This document shows positions 47,101-56,943 of a stretch of DNA of 64,000 nt, piece after piece. Position 1 is the first letter of the stretch. Every line of letters begins with the position of its first letter. A program made the position numbers and the translations under genes. Below the pieces are notes generated by a model. It was not told where the DNA came from. It made no database searches and saw nothing but the letters and a program-made list of their open reading frames with translations. The stretch comes from Tribonema minus (Eukaryota > Sar > Xanthophyceae > Tribonematales > Tribonemataceae), in contig JAFCMP010000043.1 of the NCBI GenBank assembly GCA_017506865.1, positions 1 through 64,000 of the forward strand. The letters run 5' to 3'.

Positions 47101-47428
47101 CTGTGCGTCATGTATGAACTTCCATATGTCGCTCACGTAACCATGCGCCTCAAACACCCAACAACAAATGCGGGCTCTCTGCTTCCGACACGGCGGCGCT
47201 CTCTGACGTTGAGGTCATAGCTGGCAGCCAATGTCGCATCATGCCTTGGCATCACCTCTTACGTACTGCTTCAAATTGTGTTCGCCATGCGCAGGCAAGA
47301 GCAGCAAGTGGAGCACTGCTGCCTGGACCGCCGGCGCGGCCATCACATTCATATTGTATGGCGCCATGACACTGTCCATTGTTGAAGTTGTCCAGCTCAG
47401 TGCAGAAGATGACGACGATGCACAATAA
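39963..47428 (+). CDS. Metaxin-like mitochondrial outer-membrane protein, 6 exons, 361 residues
   Basis: Metaxin/Tom37-type proteins have a GST fold and help insert proteins at the mitochondrial outer membrane. Exons 39963-40364, 41178-41381, 43326-43508, 45558-45608, 46349-46460 and 47295-47428 (TAA); phases 0,0,0,0,1. Exon 1 has the thioredoxin-like half (AYLRFSGIPHRLENSRF, LQDGHFLLPGGAIVQHL). Exon 3 has the diagnostic C-terminal half motif KAPYFFGAAPCTLDAIVFGH. The last exon encodes a single membrane anchor (WTAGAAITFILYGAMTLSIV) with an acidic tail (EDDDDAQ), which fits tail anchoring. For exon 5 an alternative upstream AG at 46321 would add nine residues. The TAA stop overlaps an AATAAA polyadenylation signal at 47424-47429. 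Introns hold a microsatellite, a transposable element and many exon-edge copies. Confidence 0.88.
41073..41101. repeat. (CA)n microsatellite
   Basis: About 14 CA units in intron 1 of the metaxin-like gene, ~80 bases before the exon 2 acceptor. Confidence 0.95.
41432..41814. mobile_element. Fold-back (long terminal inverted repeat) element, full copy
   Basis: About 383 bases. The left end TATGAAAACAAATCAAATGA continues into CGTAGAGCTCTAGGTGAC..GGTTAGCCGCAAG, and the right end is its inverse complement (CTTGCGGCTAACC..GTCACCTAGAGCTCTACG..TTTTCATA). The inverted match resumes further in (CGAGTCAAGCAGTGCCATCA with TGGTATCGTTTGACTCG, then GTGTGCAAGCTT with AAGCTTGCACAC), so each arm is over 110 bases, the right one longer by ~45. 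No coding capacity; non-autonomous. Target duplication is unclear. It lies in intron 2 of the metaxin-like gene. Confidence 0.85.
42003..43215 (+). repeat. Copies of the 5' edge of metaxin-like exon 3 with CCCTAA runs
   Basis: Copies at about 42793-42860, 42963-43035 and 43117-43195 precede the true exon at 43326. Each has GCGGCAG + CTCCTGGAGTCTGC.. and 60-85 exon bases; quality improves toward the real exon (the nearest reaches the FFGAAP codons, then CCTAAACC). Degenerate CCCTAA/CCCTAGCCC strings lie between them. A simple CCCTAA run is at 42003-42018. Confidence 0.9.
43636..44065 (+). repeat. Copies of the 3' edge of metaxin-like exon 3
   Basis: Copies at about 43645-43705, 43748-43800, 43862-43930 and a short one near 44050 repeat GTGCCGCAGTACGC..CTGCTGAGGCAA|GTG and the downstream GGTGCTCAGCA intron start. 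True exon end is 43508. Confidence 0.9.
43950..44035 (+). mobile_element. Fold-back element fragment in metaxin-like intron 3
   Basis: TCAGCGGCGACTACGGTTC to GTTTCCATAT matches the right end of the element at 41726-41814, more diverged than the other copies. It begins at the same internal point (CAGCGGCGA) as the dapB intron fragment. Confidence 0.75.
46625..46695 (+). repeat. Copy of the 3' edge of metaxin-like exon 5
   Basis: CGCCGCAGCGC..GCCAGCGCCAGCGGAACGCC..AAAGCAA repeats 46407-46460 with a damaged donor (CAATGTGCG instead of CAAGGTGCG). It lies 210 bases downstream of the original. Confidence 0.85.
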
Positions 47429-47996
47429 AGACCAACACCGATTGTATGTCAGCGGAGACCTGCATGTGATGCAGCATCGTGTCACTGTGTGCTCTGTTGC
47501 GACTGCTGTGAGCATGCCAACATCAACGCATGCGGTAGCCAACGATGCTGCCGCATGGTCATATGTAGCATGATCACATAGCAGTGTTTGATTCGAAAGG
47601 ATGGACGTACGCGCAGCCATGCGGCGTATGAACAGGCGAGAAGTGCCTTTGGCCTGATTTGATCCAGTTTAATATGCTAGAGGTGTGTAGCGCACTATTG
47701 ACTGCGCAGGCTGCAGCTGGCCCGGTTCGGTGCCATATGCAAGCATCTTGCAGCGCAGAGCGGTGGATTGGCACGTGGCACAAAAAAGATACTTCGAAGT
47801 ATTTGCAAATTGCAAAGCGTACTTACTGTAGCAAGGCTCTTCGACGTGCCGGCGTGAGGCACAACAACTTGAGGATGCCCTCTCGCGCTGTGCACCACGT
47901 TGAAACGAAAACGACGAGTGCTGGGTTTCATGTCGCAACTTCAACTTCAACTGTTCGGTGTTGAAGTTGTGTGAACTCGATGCAAGAAGGCAGCCA
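47429..47996. other. Intergenic stretch between metaxin-like and sulfurtransferase genes
   Basis: 568 bases, with no supported gene. Direct TTCAACTTCAACTG and GTTGAAGTTG phrases lie just before the next start. Confidence 0.5.
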
Positions 47997-50900
47997 ATGC
48001 TGCTGCTGTCTTTTTGCCTGCTAGTGTCACAAGCTCAGCAAGCTCAGGCCTGGATATCTCCTCCAAATGCTCGCGGAGGTTGCTGTCTGACATGTAGAGT
48101 GTCACGACTCGCAGCTGCTGCTGGCAGTGGGTCTGATAGATGGTGCAATCACGAGCTAAGGAATGTGGTGACGACCGAATGGCTTCAGGAGCACATGTTC
48201 GATGCTGAGCTCGCCATCGTGGTGAGTGTTTTCCTCAGAGGCAGCACCTTCCAGCAAGCGGTCTGCGCGTACTGGATACCGAGTTGGCTCAAGTGCTTTG
48301 AGCAGGACAACCACTGACGCATGCAGCGGCATACTTTGCCATGCGCTAATGACAGAGTGGTGCACACTTCAGCTTAACACCAACGTTAATAGGGGGTGCA
48401 TGATTGCCCGCGTTTGAGCACTTCAACTGATGAAACAACAAGCCCGCCATTATCAACCCATGCTCATCAAGTGCCCCCGAGCAATGGCATCAAGGCTGCA
48501 AGCAGGTGGTCACGCAACGAGATGCACCGCCAGTAGCCATTTGGTACTACTAAGTGCATCGTTTGATGCCTGTACACCACGAGCAATGACTCCCAAGACA
48601 GCCAAGATGTCCCCTTGTATGCATCTGTGGCAATGGTGTATACGTTCCTCAAGAGGTTGATGCCGTACCCGCGTCGCAGGACATCAGAGGCGCGGTCAAG
48701 AAAGGCCAGGAGCCCGGCTCCGATTTTGTGTCGACTGTCTACGAGGGACTGCATGAGGACTACTTGGAGTTGCACATACCCAATGCCGTCTTCGCGGATT
48801 GGACCAAGGTAAACTTCATAATGTTAACTGAGCAGCAGTTTATTGTTCATACCTGTGCCCCCATTCAAACTAAGACACAACGCCGTCTTTGTGGATTGGA
48901 CCAAGGTAAACTACCCCTAACCCCAACCCTAACCCTAATTCCAATTCACAGAGCAACAATTCGTGAGTCAGACCTGTGCCTCATTTAAATAAATACAGGT
49001 TGCAGTCTTGCTGTCGCAAGCGCACCGTGCTAGGGTGTCCCCACCTCAACTTGAAGATGCCGTGAGCTGCCTCCTGACACTGGGTTCATTGCAGCACACT
49101 GCAGCCGCAGAGGCCCCCATACTCCACTCTTCAACTTCAACGTCACCGCGCGCGCACCTCAGTCATAATCCCGAGAACGTCGCAGCGACGCGCCCTCGCA
49201 CTTGCCCGCACCTCACGAACCAGAACAACCCTCCACTCTTCAACTTCAACGTTACCGTGCGCGTGCCTCACTCACAACTTGGCGAACTTCACAGCGATGC
49301 ACCCTCGCGCGCGCCCTCGCTCCCTGAACCACACACACCCCTCCACTCTCTAACTTGAACGTCACCGTGTGCCTGCGTCAGTCACAACTCACGAAAACTT
49401 CACATTGACGCGCCCTCACACCCTGAGCCAGGACATGGCAGACCGCGGCGCAGTCACGCCTTCAATAACTCCACAGCGATGTGCCTCAATCTCAACTTCA
49501 TGATGACTTGACAGCGACGCGCCTGCGCTTCCCCTGCACCAGGACATTGCAGGCCGCGACGCAGCGTTGACGTTGAGGCGTCATTCGGATCAGAATCAGC
49601 ACTGCAGTCCAGATAATCAGGAGGAGTTGTGACAACTGCGATGACTTCACAGCGCAGCACCTGCCCCTCCCCTCGCACCAGGACGTTGCAGGCCGCGACG
49701 CGAATGGCGTGCCGGCGCAGCTCAGCGGCCGTGATGCCTTTACAACTTTGAGAATTTCACAGCGACGTGCCTCAGTCGCAACTTCAATACCTCAACAGCG
49801 ACGCGCGCCCTCGCCCCCCCTTGCACCAGGACATTGCAGGCCGCGACGCGAATGACATGCCTGCGCAGCTCAGCGACCGCGAGGCTTTTGTAGAGGCGAT
49901 GGAGGCACGCGGCATTTTGCGCGGCAGGCGCGTCGTTGCGTGCGACAACGGCAACATGCATAGCTTAACAGCGACGCGCGCTCGCCCCCCCCGCACCAGG
50001 ACATTGCAGGCCGCGACACAGTCACAACTTCAAGTTTGAGAACTTCAAAGCGACGTGTCTCAGTCACAACTTCAATACCTCAACAGCGACGCGCGCCCTC
50101 GCCCCCCCCGCACCAGGACATTGCAGGCCGCGACGCAAACGGCGTGCCTGCGCAGCTGAGTGACCGCGAAGCCTTTGCAGAGGCGATGGAAGCGCGCGGC
50201 ATCGGGCGCGGCAGGCGCGTCGTCGCGTACGACAACGGCAACATGCTGTTCGCGACGCGGTTGTGGTGGGCGCTAAGGCGCTACGGGTTCCCCGAGGCAG
50301 ACATTTCAGTGCTTGATGGTGAGCGCGCGTGGGGGCTGCTCTTGGCAGGCCACCGGCCGCGTCCAGTGGGACGTATGCGTAAGAAAATCATAGAAGTATT
50401 TAAATGTGTATGCTTCATGGCCCATGCAGGGGCCACTGGCCGTGTTTAATGGGGCGTGTGCGTTTGAAGGAATGTGGAATGGCGCTACGGTTATTCCGAG
50501 GCCGACATCGCGGTGCTCGATGGTGAGCGCGAGCGGGGGCTGCAGCGCTGACATGACATTCCACTACAACGAGTGTATGCCATTTTATTGCTGTAACACT
50601 ACAAAAGTAATCGTCATCATTGAATCGCAGAGCCACCTGCGCTATGCAGACGCAGACGGTTGCCGCTGCTGTTGTAAGTAGCTGCGCCATGTAGTCGCCC
50701 CTCGACTTGAGGAAGCATCCGCATCACCAGCGCGCTTGGAACAGATAAGCAAGCGCGTCAAGCAGAAACGAGACTTACAGCTAGTGCATGTGCAGCCAGA
50801 AGTTATTTTTGAGAACTAGGACGCAGACACCTGCACCTTCAGGCACGCCAGTGCACCAACAGGCCCCAATCTCAATATGTGCTGAGCCGCGAGCTGTCAG

Positions 50901-53647
50901 ACCGCAATGACGCTAGCCTGTCCTCTGATGTCCAGGGGGCTGGGCCAAGTGGGTTGCCGAAGACAGGCCCGTCACAGATGAAGTTGCGTGCCCCCTGAAG
51001 CTGCTGGGAGAGTGGGGGATCGAGCCGGAGGCCGAGCAGCCGTGGCTGCGGCTGACCGCCGAACAGCTGCAAGCGCGCCTGCTGGAGCGTCCCCAGTTGC
51101 ACTTGATAGACGCCCGCGCTGCGGAGCAGTACACAGGGGAGGTCAGGTGTGTACTTTATGTGCAGATGGTGCGTTTTTCATCGTCTCATGGCTTAGATGC
51201 TGGAATAACTGGTCAGTTGCATACATGTGCTGTCACAAGCTGTTGCGGGGGATGAGTGCCCCCTGAGCTAGATGGCGCGCCTCCTGGAGCGTCGCCAGTT
51301 GCAGTTGAGAGACGCCCGAGCCGCGGAGCAGTACACAGGGGAAGTCAGGTGTGCATTGTATGTACACATGGGTGTCTCATTGTCTCATGGCTCAGACACT
51401 GGAACAGCTGCTTGGTTGTATACATGTGCTGTCACAAGGGGCGGGAGGGCTAGCATTATGGTTAGTGTTAGGATTTGGGTTGAAGTTGCAGCGGGAAGAC
51501 GATGCCTCCATACACCACAGCGGGTGCGACTTTGCCATATGTTCAGACTGTGCAGCAGCCTCCTGAGCCTGGCCCACCATCAATACTGGGAGGTTTAAAC
51601 CCTTTTGTCACTTCAATGCCAGGCTGTCCTTGCAAGTGCTGAAAGAGCAAACCACAAGCCAACGCACTTAGCGGTAGGCGGCTCTCTTGAGCCCGTTGCT
51701 TGGAGCAGCTGACACTCTGCTGTCTGCGCACCGTGCCCGCCGTCACTTTCTGCAAGCCTGTTGCCGCTTGAGATGCATTGGAATTGCTGAGCAGCCTACA
51801 TGCACAATATGCGACGCGAAGCACAATTCACGAAGCATGTAATCTACTTGATGCTGATTGCGTCGAAGTCATTACAATCATGAGCATGATGTGCGGCAGT
51901 CAAGCCCGCACCAGCTTCCACAGCACTAGACCACTTTACAGGATACCCTGTATATGAACACGATTAGTCGCGCATTGCACTCCTGAAAGTGCTTGACGTT
52001 TCCCGGCATTACCAGGCAGCCTATGTACTTCAGCCGCAGCGCCGACGCGTGCTTCTTGCCTATTACGCATGCCCACTGTGGTGACAGACGAGCGCAAAGG
52101 GGAGGGCACATTCCCGGCGCACTCAACACCCCCTACAAGGCTTTCCTGCAAGGCGGCCAGGGGCCGTACAAGACATTGAAGCCTCTGGCGGGGCTGCGAG
52201 AGGTGAATCATGTACTTACCCACTGCTCGCTATTTGACAAGCCTGGCAGCATCACTCATGTTTGGGTGCTGCGGAAAGTCAGGAAATGGCATGCTCCTCC
52301 CCAACCGCATGCCGTTCTCTGTGAATCAATGCAGCACGTAGCAGTCTTGTGTAGCCGACAGACTCTGGCGGGACTGCAAGGGTTAGTGTTAGGGTTAGGG
52401 TTAGGTGAATCACCAAGTCACTGCTCCCTGTCCGGCTGGGGTACGCAAGTGTGTGTTTAGCAGAACATCAGGAAGTGGCAGGCTCCTCCTCAGCAGCGTA
52501 GCATTCGTTTTCATTGCAGTACGTGGCAGTCCATGTCCCGTTGTCATCGTGGCGATCATGTGAAATGTGTGGGCGGGGTCGAGATGTGGCAACCGCTGCA
52601 CACATACGCACACCGGCCGATCCGCAGTGGTGAAGCTTGCCAACGCTGTGGTTTCAAGTAGCGCAAATAATCGCCAGGCAGCACTGTTTCCTTTGAAGAT
52701 CATACAAGTAGGTGTCGCCTCCATGATGCGCAGCTGTGTCTAAGAAGAAACTGACGTATTCAGATACTCATGAGTCATGATGCGCTTGACAAGTAGTGGC
52801 CACAGCACACAGAAAACGCCTTGCAATCCACAAGCTTCTTCCTGCGACAAACTGCTCAGCATGTGCTCCAGATGCACAAAGCGTGCTTGAGATGGCAGTT
52901 GAGTTAGTGTCGTGGTAGCAAATGATGTGCGCTGCTGCATCGCCCTATTGTGCGACACATCATTATGGCCAAATACTGGATAGCGATTGATCGACATGGC
53001 ATCATGGCCCGTCACAGTGATCATCTGGGTAGCACGCCATGCTTCTGAACAGATGTTTTCTCGATGTGTCGTCTGGGGTGTTGAAACAATGTCAGTGAAA
53101 CAGAGTCTGGGGCATGCTCAGGATTGAGGTCATTGCAAACATCATCAGGGCACCAGGTACCTGCTAGCCTAGCTTATTGGCTGCGAGCCCTTCAAGTACA
53201 TATTGTCCGTATGGTGTGCCATTGCACAATCTGCCTCCCTTCAGCAGATTTCCAAATGTGTTCACCATGCAGACACTTCCAATCAATATATACCTACATG
53301 GCATCGTACATGCCTTAGAGACTGCTCCTGGGGGTGACCTCAGCCCCTGAGAATGCGCACCTTCCTCAGTGCTCTACGTGCTTCTGATACAGCTGCCAAC
53401 ATCTGTTCCTGTGCTGCTTTCTGGCATCCCTCAGGTATTGCAGTCGGCAGGCGTTGACACGTCTCAGCCGGCGGCAGCATACTGCAATGGTGGCGTAGCA
53501 TCAACAGTCGCCATGTTTGCCCTGTACCAACTGGGCAACGCTCGCGTTACCAACTATGACGGGAGCTGGAATGAGTGGGGCAACAGAGAAGACTTGCCTG
53601 CAGAGACCACTAGTCTGGAGCAACACCAAGCAACAAACGCAAAATAG
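47997..53647 (+). CDS. Two-domain thiosulfate/3-mercaptopyruvate sulfurtransferase (rhodanese), 6 exons, 364 residues
   Basis: Transfers sulfane sulfur to cyanide or thiols through a catalytic Cys. Exons 47997-48221, 48680-48808, 50117-50318, 50936-51146, 52088-52202 and 53435-53647 (TAG), phases 0,0,1,2,0, all consistent. The N-terminal domain has DIRGAVKKGQ, LHIPNAVFADWTK, VVAYDNGNMLFATRLWW and ISVLDGGW. The C-terminal domain has LHLIDARAAEQYTGEVR, GGHIPGALNTPY and the active loop AAYCNGGVAST with Cys at about residue 311. The N-terminus (MLLLSFCLLVSQAQQAQAW) is a signal peptide, so the protein is secreted or, with the following Arg/Ser-rich stretch, plastid-bound; which is not decided. The exon 4 donor is placed at GTCAG|GTGTGT because only this keeps phase with exon 5. 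Introns carry exon-edge copies at four exons. Confidence 0.92.
48880..48945 (+). repeat. Copy of the 3' edge of sulfurtransferase exon 2, with telomere units
   Basis: AACGCCGTCTTTGTGGATTG..CCAAG|GTAAAC repeats the end of exon 2 (48786-48814) about 98 bases downstream. CCCTAACCC-type units follow within 6 bases of the copied donor. Confidence 0.9.
49430..50035 (+). repeat. Copies of the 5' edge of sulfurtransferase exon 3
   Basis: Copies start near 49432 (weak), 49537, 49665, 49812 and 49980; the real exon starts at 50117. Each has a C-rich tract, CACCAG and GACATTGCAGGCCGCGAC. The 49812 copy is long: about 145 exon bases with an open frame (QLSDREAFVEAMEARGI) before it leaves the exon; the 49665 copy covers about 65. 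Left of these, 49040-49430 is a looser repeat of CTCCACTCTTCAACTTCAAC phrases. Confidence 0.92.
50474..50535 (+). repeat. Copy of the 3' edge of sulfurtransferase exon 3
   Basis: GGCGCTACGGTTATTCCGAG..GTGCTCGATG|GTGAGC repeats 50274-50335, about 205 bases downstream, with several substitutions. Confidence 0.9.
51250..51360 (+). repeat. Copy of the 3' edge of sulfurtransferase exon 4
   Basis: About 95 bases (CGCGCCTCCTGGAGCGTCGC to GGGGAAGTCAG|GTGTG) repeat 51067-51150; downstream intron text (CATGTGCTGTCACAAG) is duplicated as well. The unit spacing is about 203 bases. Confidence 0.92.
52340..52410 (+). repeat. Short copy of the 3' edge of sulfurtransferase exon 5 joined to telomere units
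   Basis: CTCTGGCGGGACTGCAAG repeats the exon 5 end (52183-52202). Instead of the donor GTGAAT it runs straight into GGTTAGTGTTAGGGTTAGGG, then returns to GTGAATCA, the true intron start. Telomere sequence has been placed exactly at the copied splice point. Confidence 0.85.
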
Positions 53648-55731
53648 TTGTGCATACCTGTCTTGACATGCTGCGTTCTGCACCAACACGTTTCTTCAAT
53701 TTGCCAATTTCTGCAATGTATTGCCTACACAACCCCCTTGGTCACTGAAGCAGCAATGACTCTGCAGTTACTGTAGATGCCTCAGAGAAAAACCGCAATC
53801 AATATGAGCTGCCGGACACATGCTCTCGGCGAAAAACCCGGACCCTGCATACTCCCAACCTTGGTGCCTCACAAAAGTCCAAGTTACTTCGAGATTGGAG
53901 TGAAAGCCTCCACAACTTGAATTGATGCTTCAGCATTGTCAAGTCGCCATTGACCTGACGGTTGACAACGTGGATGTGGTGCGCCTGCCGGCAGCTACGC
54001 ATGTAGGCTGACATTAGTCAAAGAATGATGACGAGTCTTTGAGTGCTCGAGCCTTATCATGTGCACACACAAAAGATCTTACATCCGGCAGCCGCACCGC
54101 ACCGGGTCACAACTGGCGCATCAATTCAGCGATATGTTTGAAGTCGACGTCTACCGTCGCGCGTGTGCTCTCGAACGTCAACCAAGTGTGTACTATGTAG
54201 TCTTGTTTTTTTGGTCAACTTCACTTTAGATTTGAACTTGAAAGCAGCAGGCGCTCCTGGGTTTGGCCCAGACCCAGACCCAACCCGGCGGCTGAGCAAC
54301 GCGCTGCTACATATACATTCATCAGCGCTTGACTTTGAGGTGCGCATGTAAAAAACTGTGTCATGCAGAGCATATGCAATGAGGACACGATATCATTAGC
54401 GACAGCTCCCAGAGCACACAGGGTGTGCCTAAGCGCATCCCATTCCCACCCAACTACAGCTACCACTACGACCACTACATGCCCTCCCCTTGCAGAACTC
54501 CCAGCAACTGCTTCACTGTAATCAAGCTCCAGTACACATGTCCGCCCTCAGCGCGCGGGCAACACTTCAGCGCCATTGTGGTTGCAGCAAGCCCCACGAT
54601 ATGGTGCCGTCACAGTTAGGTCCGGCAAAGCTGCTGCTGCTGCTCCTCCTGCTGCTGGCAAGCACGCAGGCTTCAAGTGCTCAAGCCCCCCTTGCATCCT
54701 GATACGGGCAACACTCCAAAGGAGTGGTTGTAGCAATCATGGGCGCCATTAACCTATAGGCCCCAAGAAAGTGCCTCTGCATGCATGTGCGGAACGAATG
54801 CAGGTCCTGCTGCTGCTGCTGCTGCTGCCAACGAGTCCACAAGCGTGCTCAAATCGCTAGCGCCGCCCTGAGCGCTGCTATTGTTGGCAGCAATCCCACA
54901 GGCGCGCTCCGGCCCCTTGCTCTGTCCTCCACATCTGGTTAGCACTCCAGGGGAGTGGATGTAGCAATCCTGGGTGCCAACAGGATAGTGCCTCTGCAAG
55001 CCGCTGCCAACACTCCAAGCGCGCTCCACTTCATAGGTCCATCCTGAGCTGCCAGCGCTGCTGCTAGCGTCGATTCACAACCGCAACCCAGCCAAATCTC
55101 CGCGTGTGCAAATGTGAGCAACATTCCCGAGGAATGGACGTAACAATGCGCACCATCAGGCCCCAGGATACTGCCTCTGGACGAAGTTATGGCTGCTACT
55201 GTTGGCTGCTGCTGCTGTGGGTGGTGCTGTCGGCTACTCCCGACGCTGCTGGTATTGCTGCTGCGGCTTCTGGCATGGCTGGCGCTTCAACAACTCCGTA
55301 AGCGCGCGCCAACCTAGCCTTCAGCACGTCCTGAGCTGGCGCTGCTGCCTTCCAAAAAGGCGCTCCAGCTCCGAGATCCGTCCTCCGCATGCGGCAGCAG
55401 AGTAGTGGCAATCCTGGGCGCCAACAGGCGCCTGCACAGGTGCCGTGTGCTTTCCTTCTTCTGGAAGTACAGAAGCAGGTCCAGGTCTAGACGATCGCTG
55501 TTGCCACAACCTCGCTTAGCTGCGAGTTGCGGTTTTCATGGAACAACTTCAAACTTTTTGCCAACTTCAACATGACCTATTTCAGAGTTTTTTACTCAGC
55601 AACATCGGCAAAGTGCAGCTCCAGAGAAGGCAGTGGCGGAGGGGGGCAGCAGCACCAGCGCATCGGTCTCAGTCCTGATATAGCTCAGCCACCACAGCAG
55701 TAAGACGTGCAATCTGGCGAGGGCGCGAGCC
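53648..55731. repeat. Intergenic region with a diverged ~200-base tandem repeat
   Basis: Between 54715 and 55440 four units repeat phrases such as GGGAGTGGATGTAGCAATCC and AGTGCCTCTGCA at roughly 180-260 base spacing. They carry CTG/GCT triplet runs, and short open frames that I regard as accidental. 53650-54700 shows nothing I can assign. Confidence 0.5.
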
Positions 55732-56943
55732 ATGGCAGCACAGGTTGAGGCCGGAGATAGATCCATTCGGATGAGGGTCGAGGCTGCTGCTACGCCTGAG
55801 GGCACTGCGCAGTACACGTTGGCGTTTTTGCCTCCTTCTCTCATGATCCGGAGCACCTGCACCGCTTTTAACGCTGAGATCGAGGCCCGCGAAGCCCCAC
55901 GGAAGCACCAGACGGTGATGGCAGATGCCATGAGCAGCACTAGCCTTATTCAGTGGGCTGTGCTGAACGGCCTGGACACCAAGCGGGCCCAGTTCTCGTG
56001 CGTTCGCCGCGGCGACGTCAATGGTTTGCTGTCCCTGCGCAGCGTGCACCCTGAGCCGCTGCAACGAGCTCACGTCAGCATCGCCGCCAGGAGGGGGCAT
56101 CTGCGTCTGCTGCAGCGACTCGTGCAGGACGGCTGTCCCTTCGATGAGGAGACATGCGAGAGCGCTGCGGCGGGCGGACAACTCGAGGTGCTGCAGTGGC
56201 TGCTCGAAAGCGGCTGCAAGGTCAACGCCGACACGTGCATCGCTGCCGCCAAGGCCGGGCATCTCACGGTGCTGCAGTGGGCGCACGCCAATTGCCGTAC
56301 CTACTGGCACCACTGGAACGCCCCCTCGTCAGCTGGGGCATGGGGGGGTTCCCAGACGCTGGAGTGGGAGCGCGCGAACGTCTTCAGCAGCCATGCCACC
56401 AAAATCTGCTCGGCCGCTGCTGCAGGGGGGCACCTCGCGGTGCTGCAGTGGGCCCAAGCTAACGGCTGCGGCTGGAGCAAGAGCACCTGCAGGCATGCTG
56501 CGGCGCAGGGGCACCTCCATGTGCTGCAGTGGGCGCGCGCAAACGGCTGCCCCTGGGACGAGTGGGTGTGCAGGCACGCTGCGGATCGGGGGCACCTCGA
56601 GGTACTGCGGTGGGCGCGCACCAACGGCTGCCCCTGGGATGCGCAGGAGGCATGCTCAGACGCTGCCTCTCACGGGAACCTCGAAGTGCTGCAGTTTGCG
56701 CGCGCCGATGGGCAGCCCTGGGACGCGCGTACGTGCAGGAATGCTGCAGCGAGAGGGCACCTTGCGGTGCTGCAGTGGGCGCGAGCGGAGGGGTGCCTGT
56801 GGAACAGCGACGTCATATGCGAAGCTGAGTTTGGGCGGCACAACCACGTAGTTGAGTGGGCCCGTGCCAATGGGTGCCCCGAACCCCCTGCAGTATCGTC
56901 GGCGGCGACTCGGGCTTTGAGGCGCAAGCAGTACGTGCCGTAG
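55732..56943 (+). CDS. Ankyrin-repeat protein, intronless, 403 residues (copy 1)
   Basis: From about residue 110 the protein is a chain of ankyrin repeats of 26-35 residues with the pattern C..AA..GHLEVLQWARANGCPWD, widespread in stramenopiles, amoebae and large DNA viruses. About nine repeats are visible; one is interrupted by an irregular insert (residues ~190-220, TYWHHWNAPSSAG). The N-terminal ~100 residues (PSLMIRSTCTAFNAEIEARE) match the second copy but no known domain. The start ATG has a CCATGG context. No introns, no exon-edge copies. Role probably protein binding; no target can be inferred. It is 57-60% like its neighbour by eye in the aligned parts, suggesting local duplication. 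Confidence 0.9.
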   Translation: MAAQVEAGDRSIRMRVEAAATPEGTAQYTLAFLPPSLMIRSTCTAFNAEIEAREAPRKHQTVMADAMSSTSLIQWAVLNGLDTKRAQFSCVRRGDVNGLLSLRSVHPEPLQRAHVSIAARRGHLRLLQRLVQDGCPFDEETCESAAAGGQLEVLQWLLESGCKVNADTCIAAAKAGHLTVLQWAHANCRTYWHHWNAPSSAGAWGGSQTLEWERANVFSSHATKICSAAAAGGHLAVLQWAQANGCGWSKSTCRHAAAQGHLHVLQWARANGCPWDEWVCRHAADRGHLEVLRWARTNGCPWDAQEACSDAASHGNLEVLQFARADGQPWDARTCRNAAARGHLAVLQWARAEGCLWNSDVICEAEFGRHNHVVEWARANGCPEPPAVSSAATRALRRKQYVP

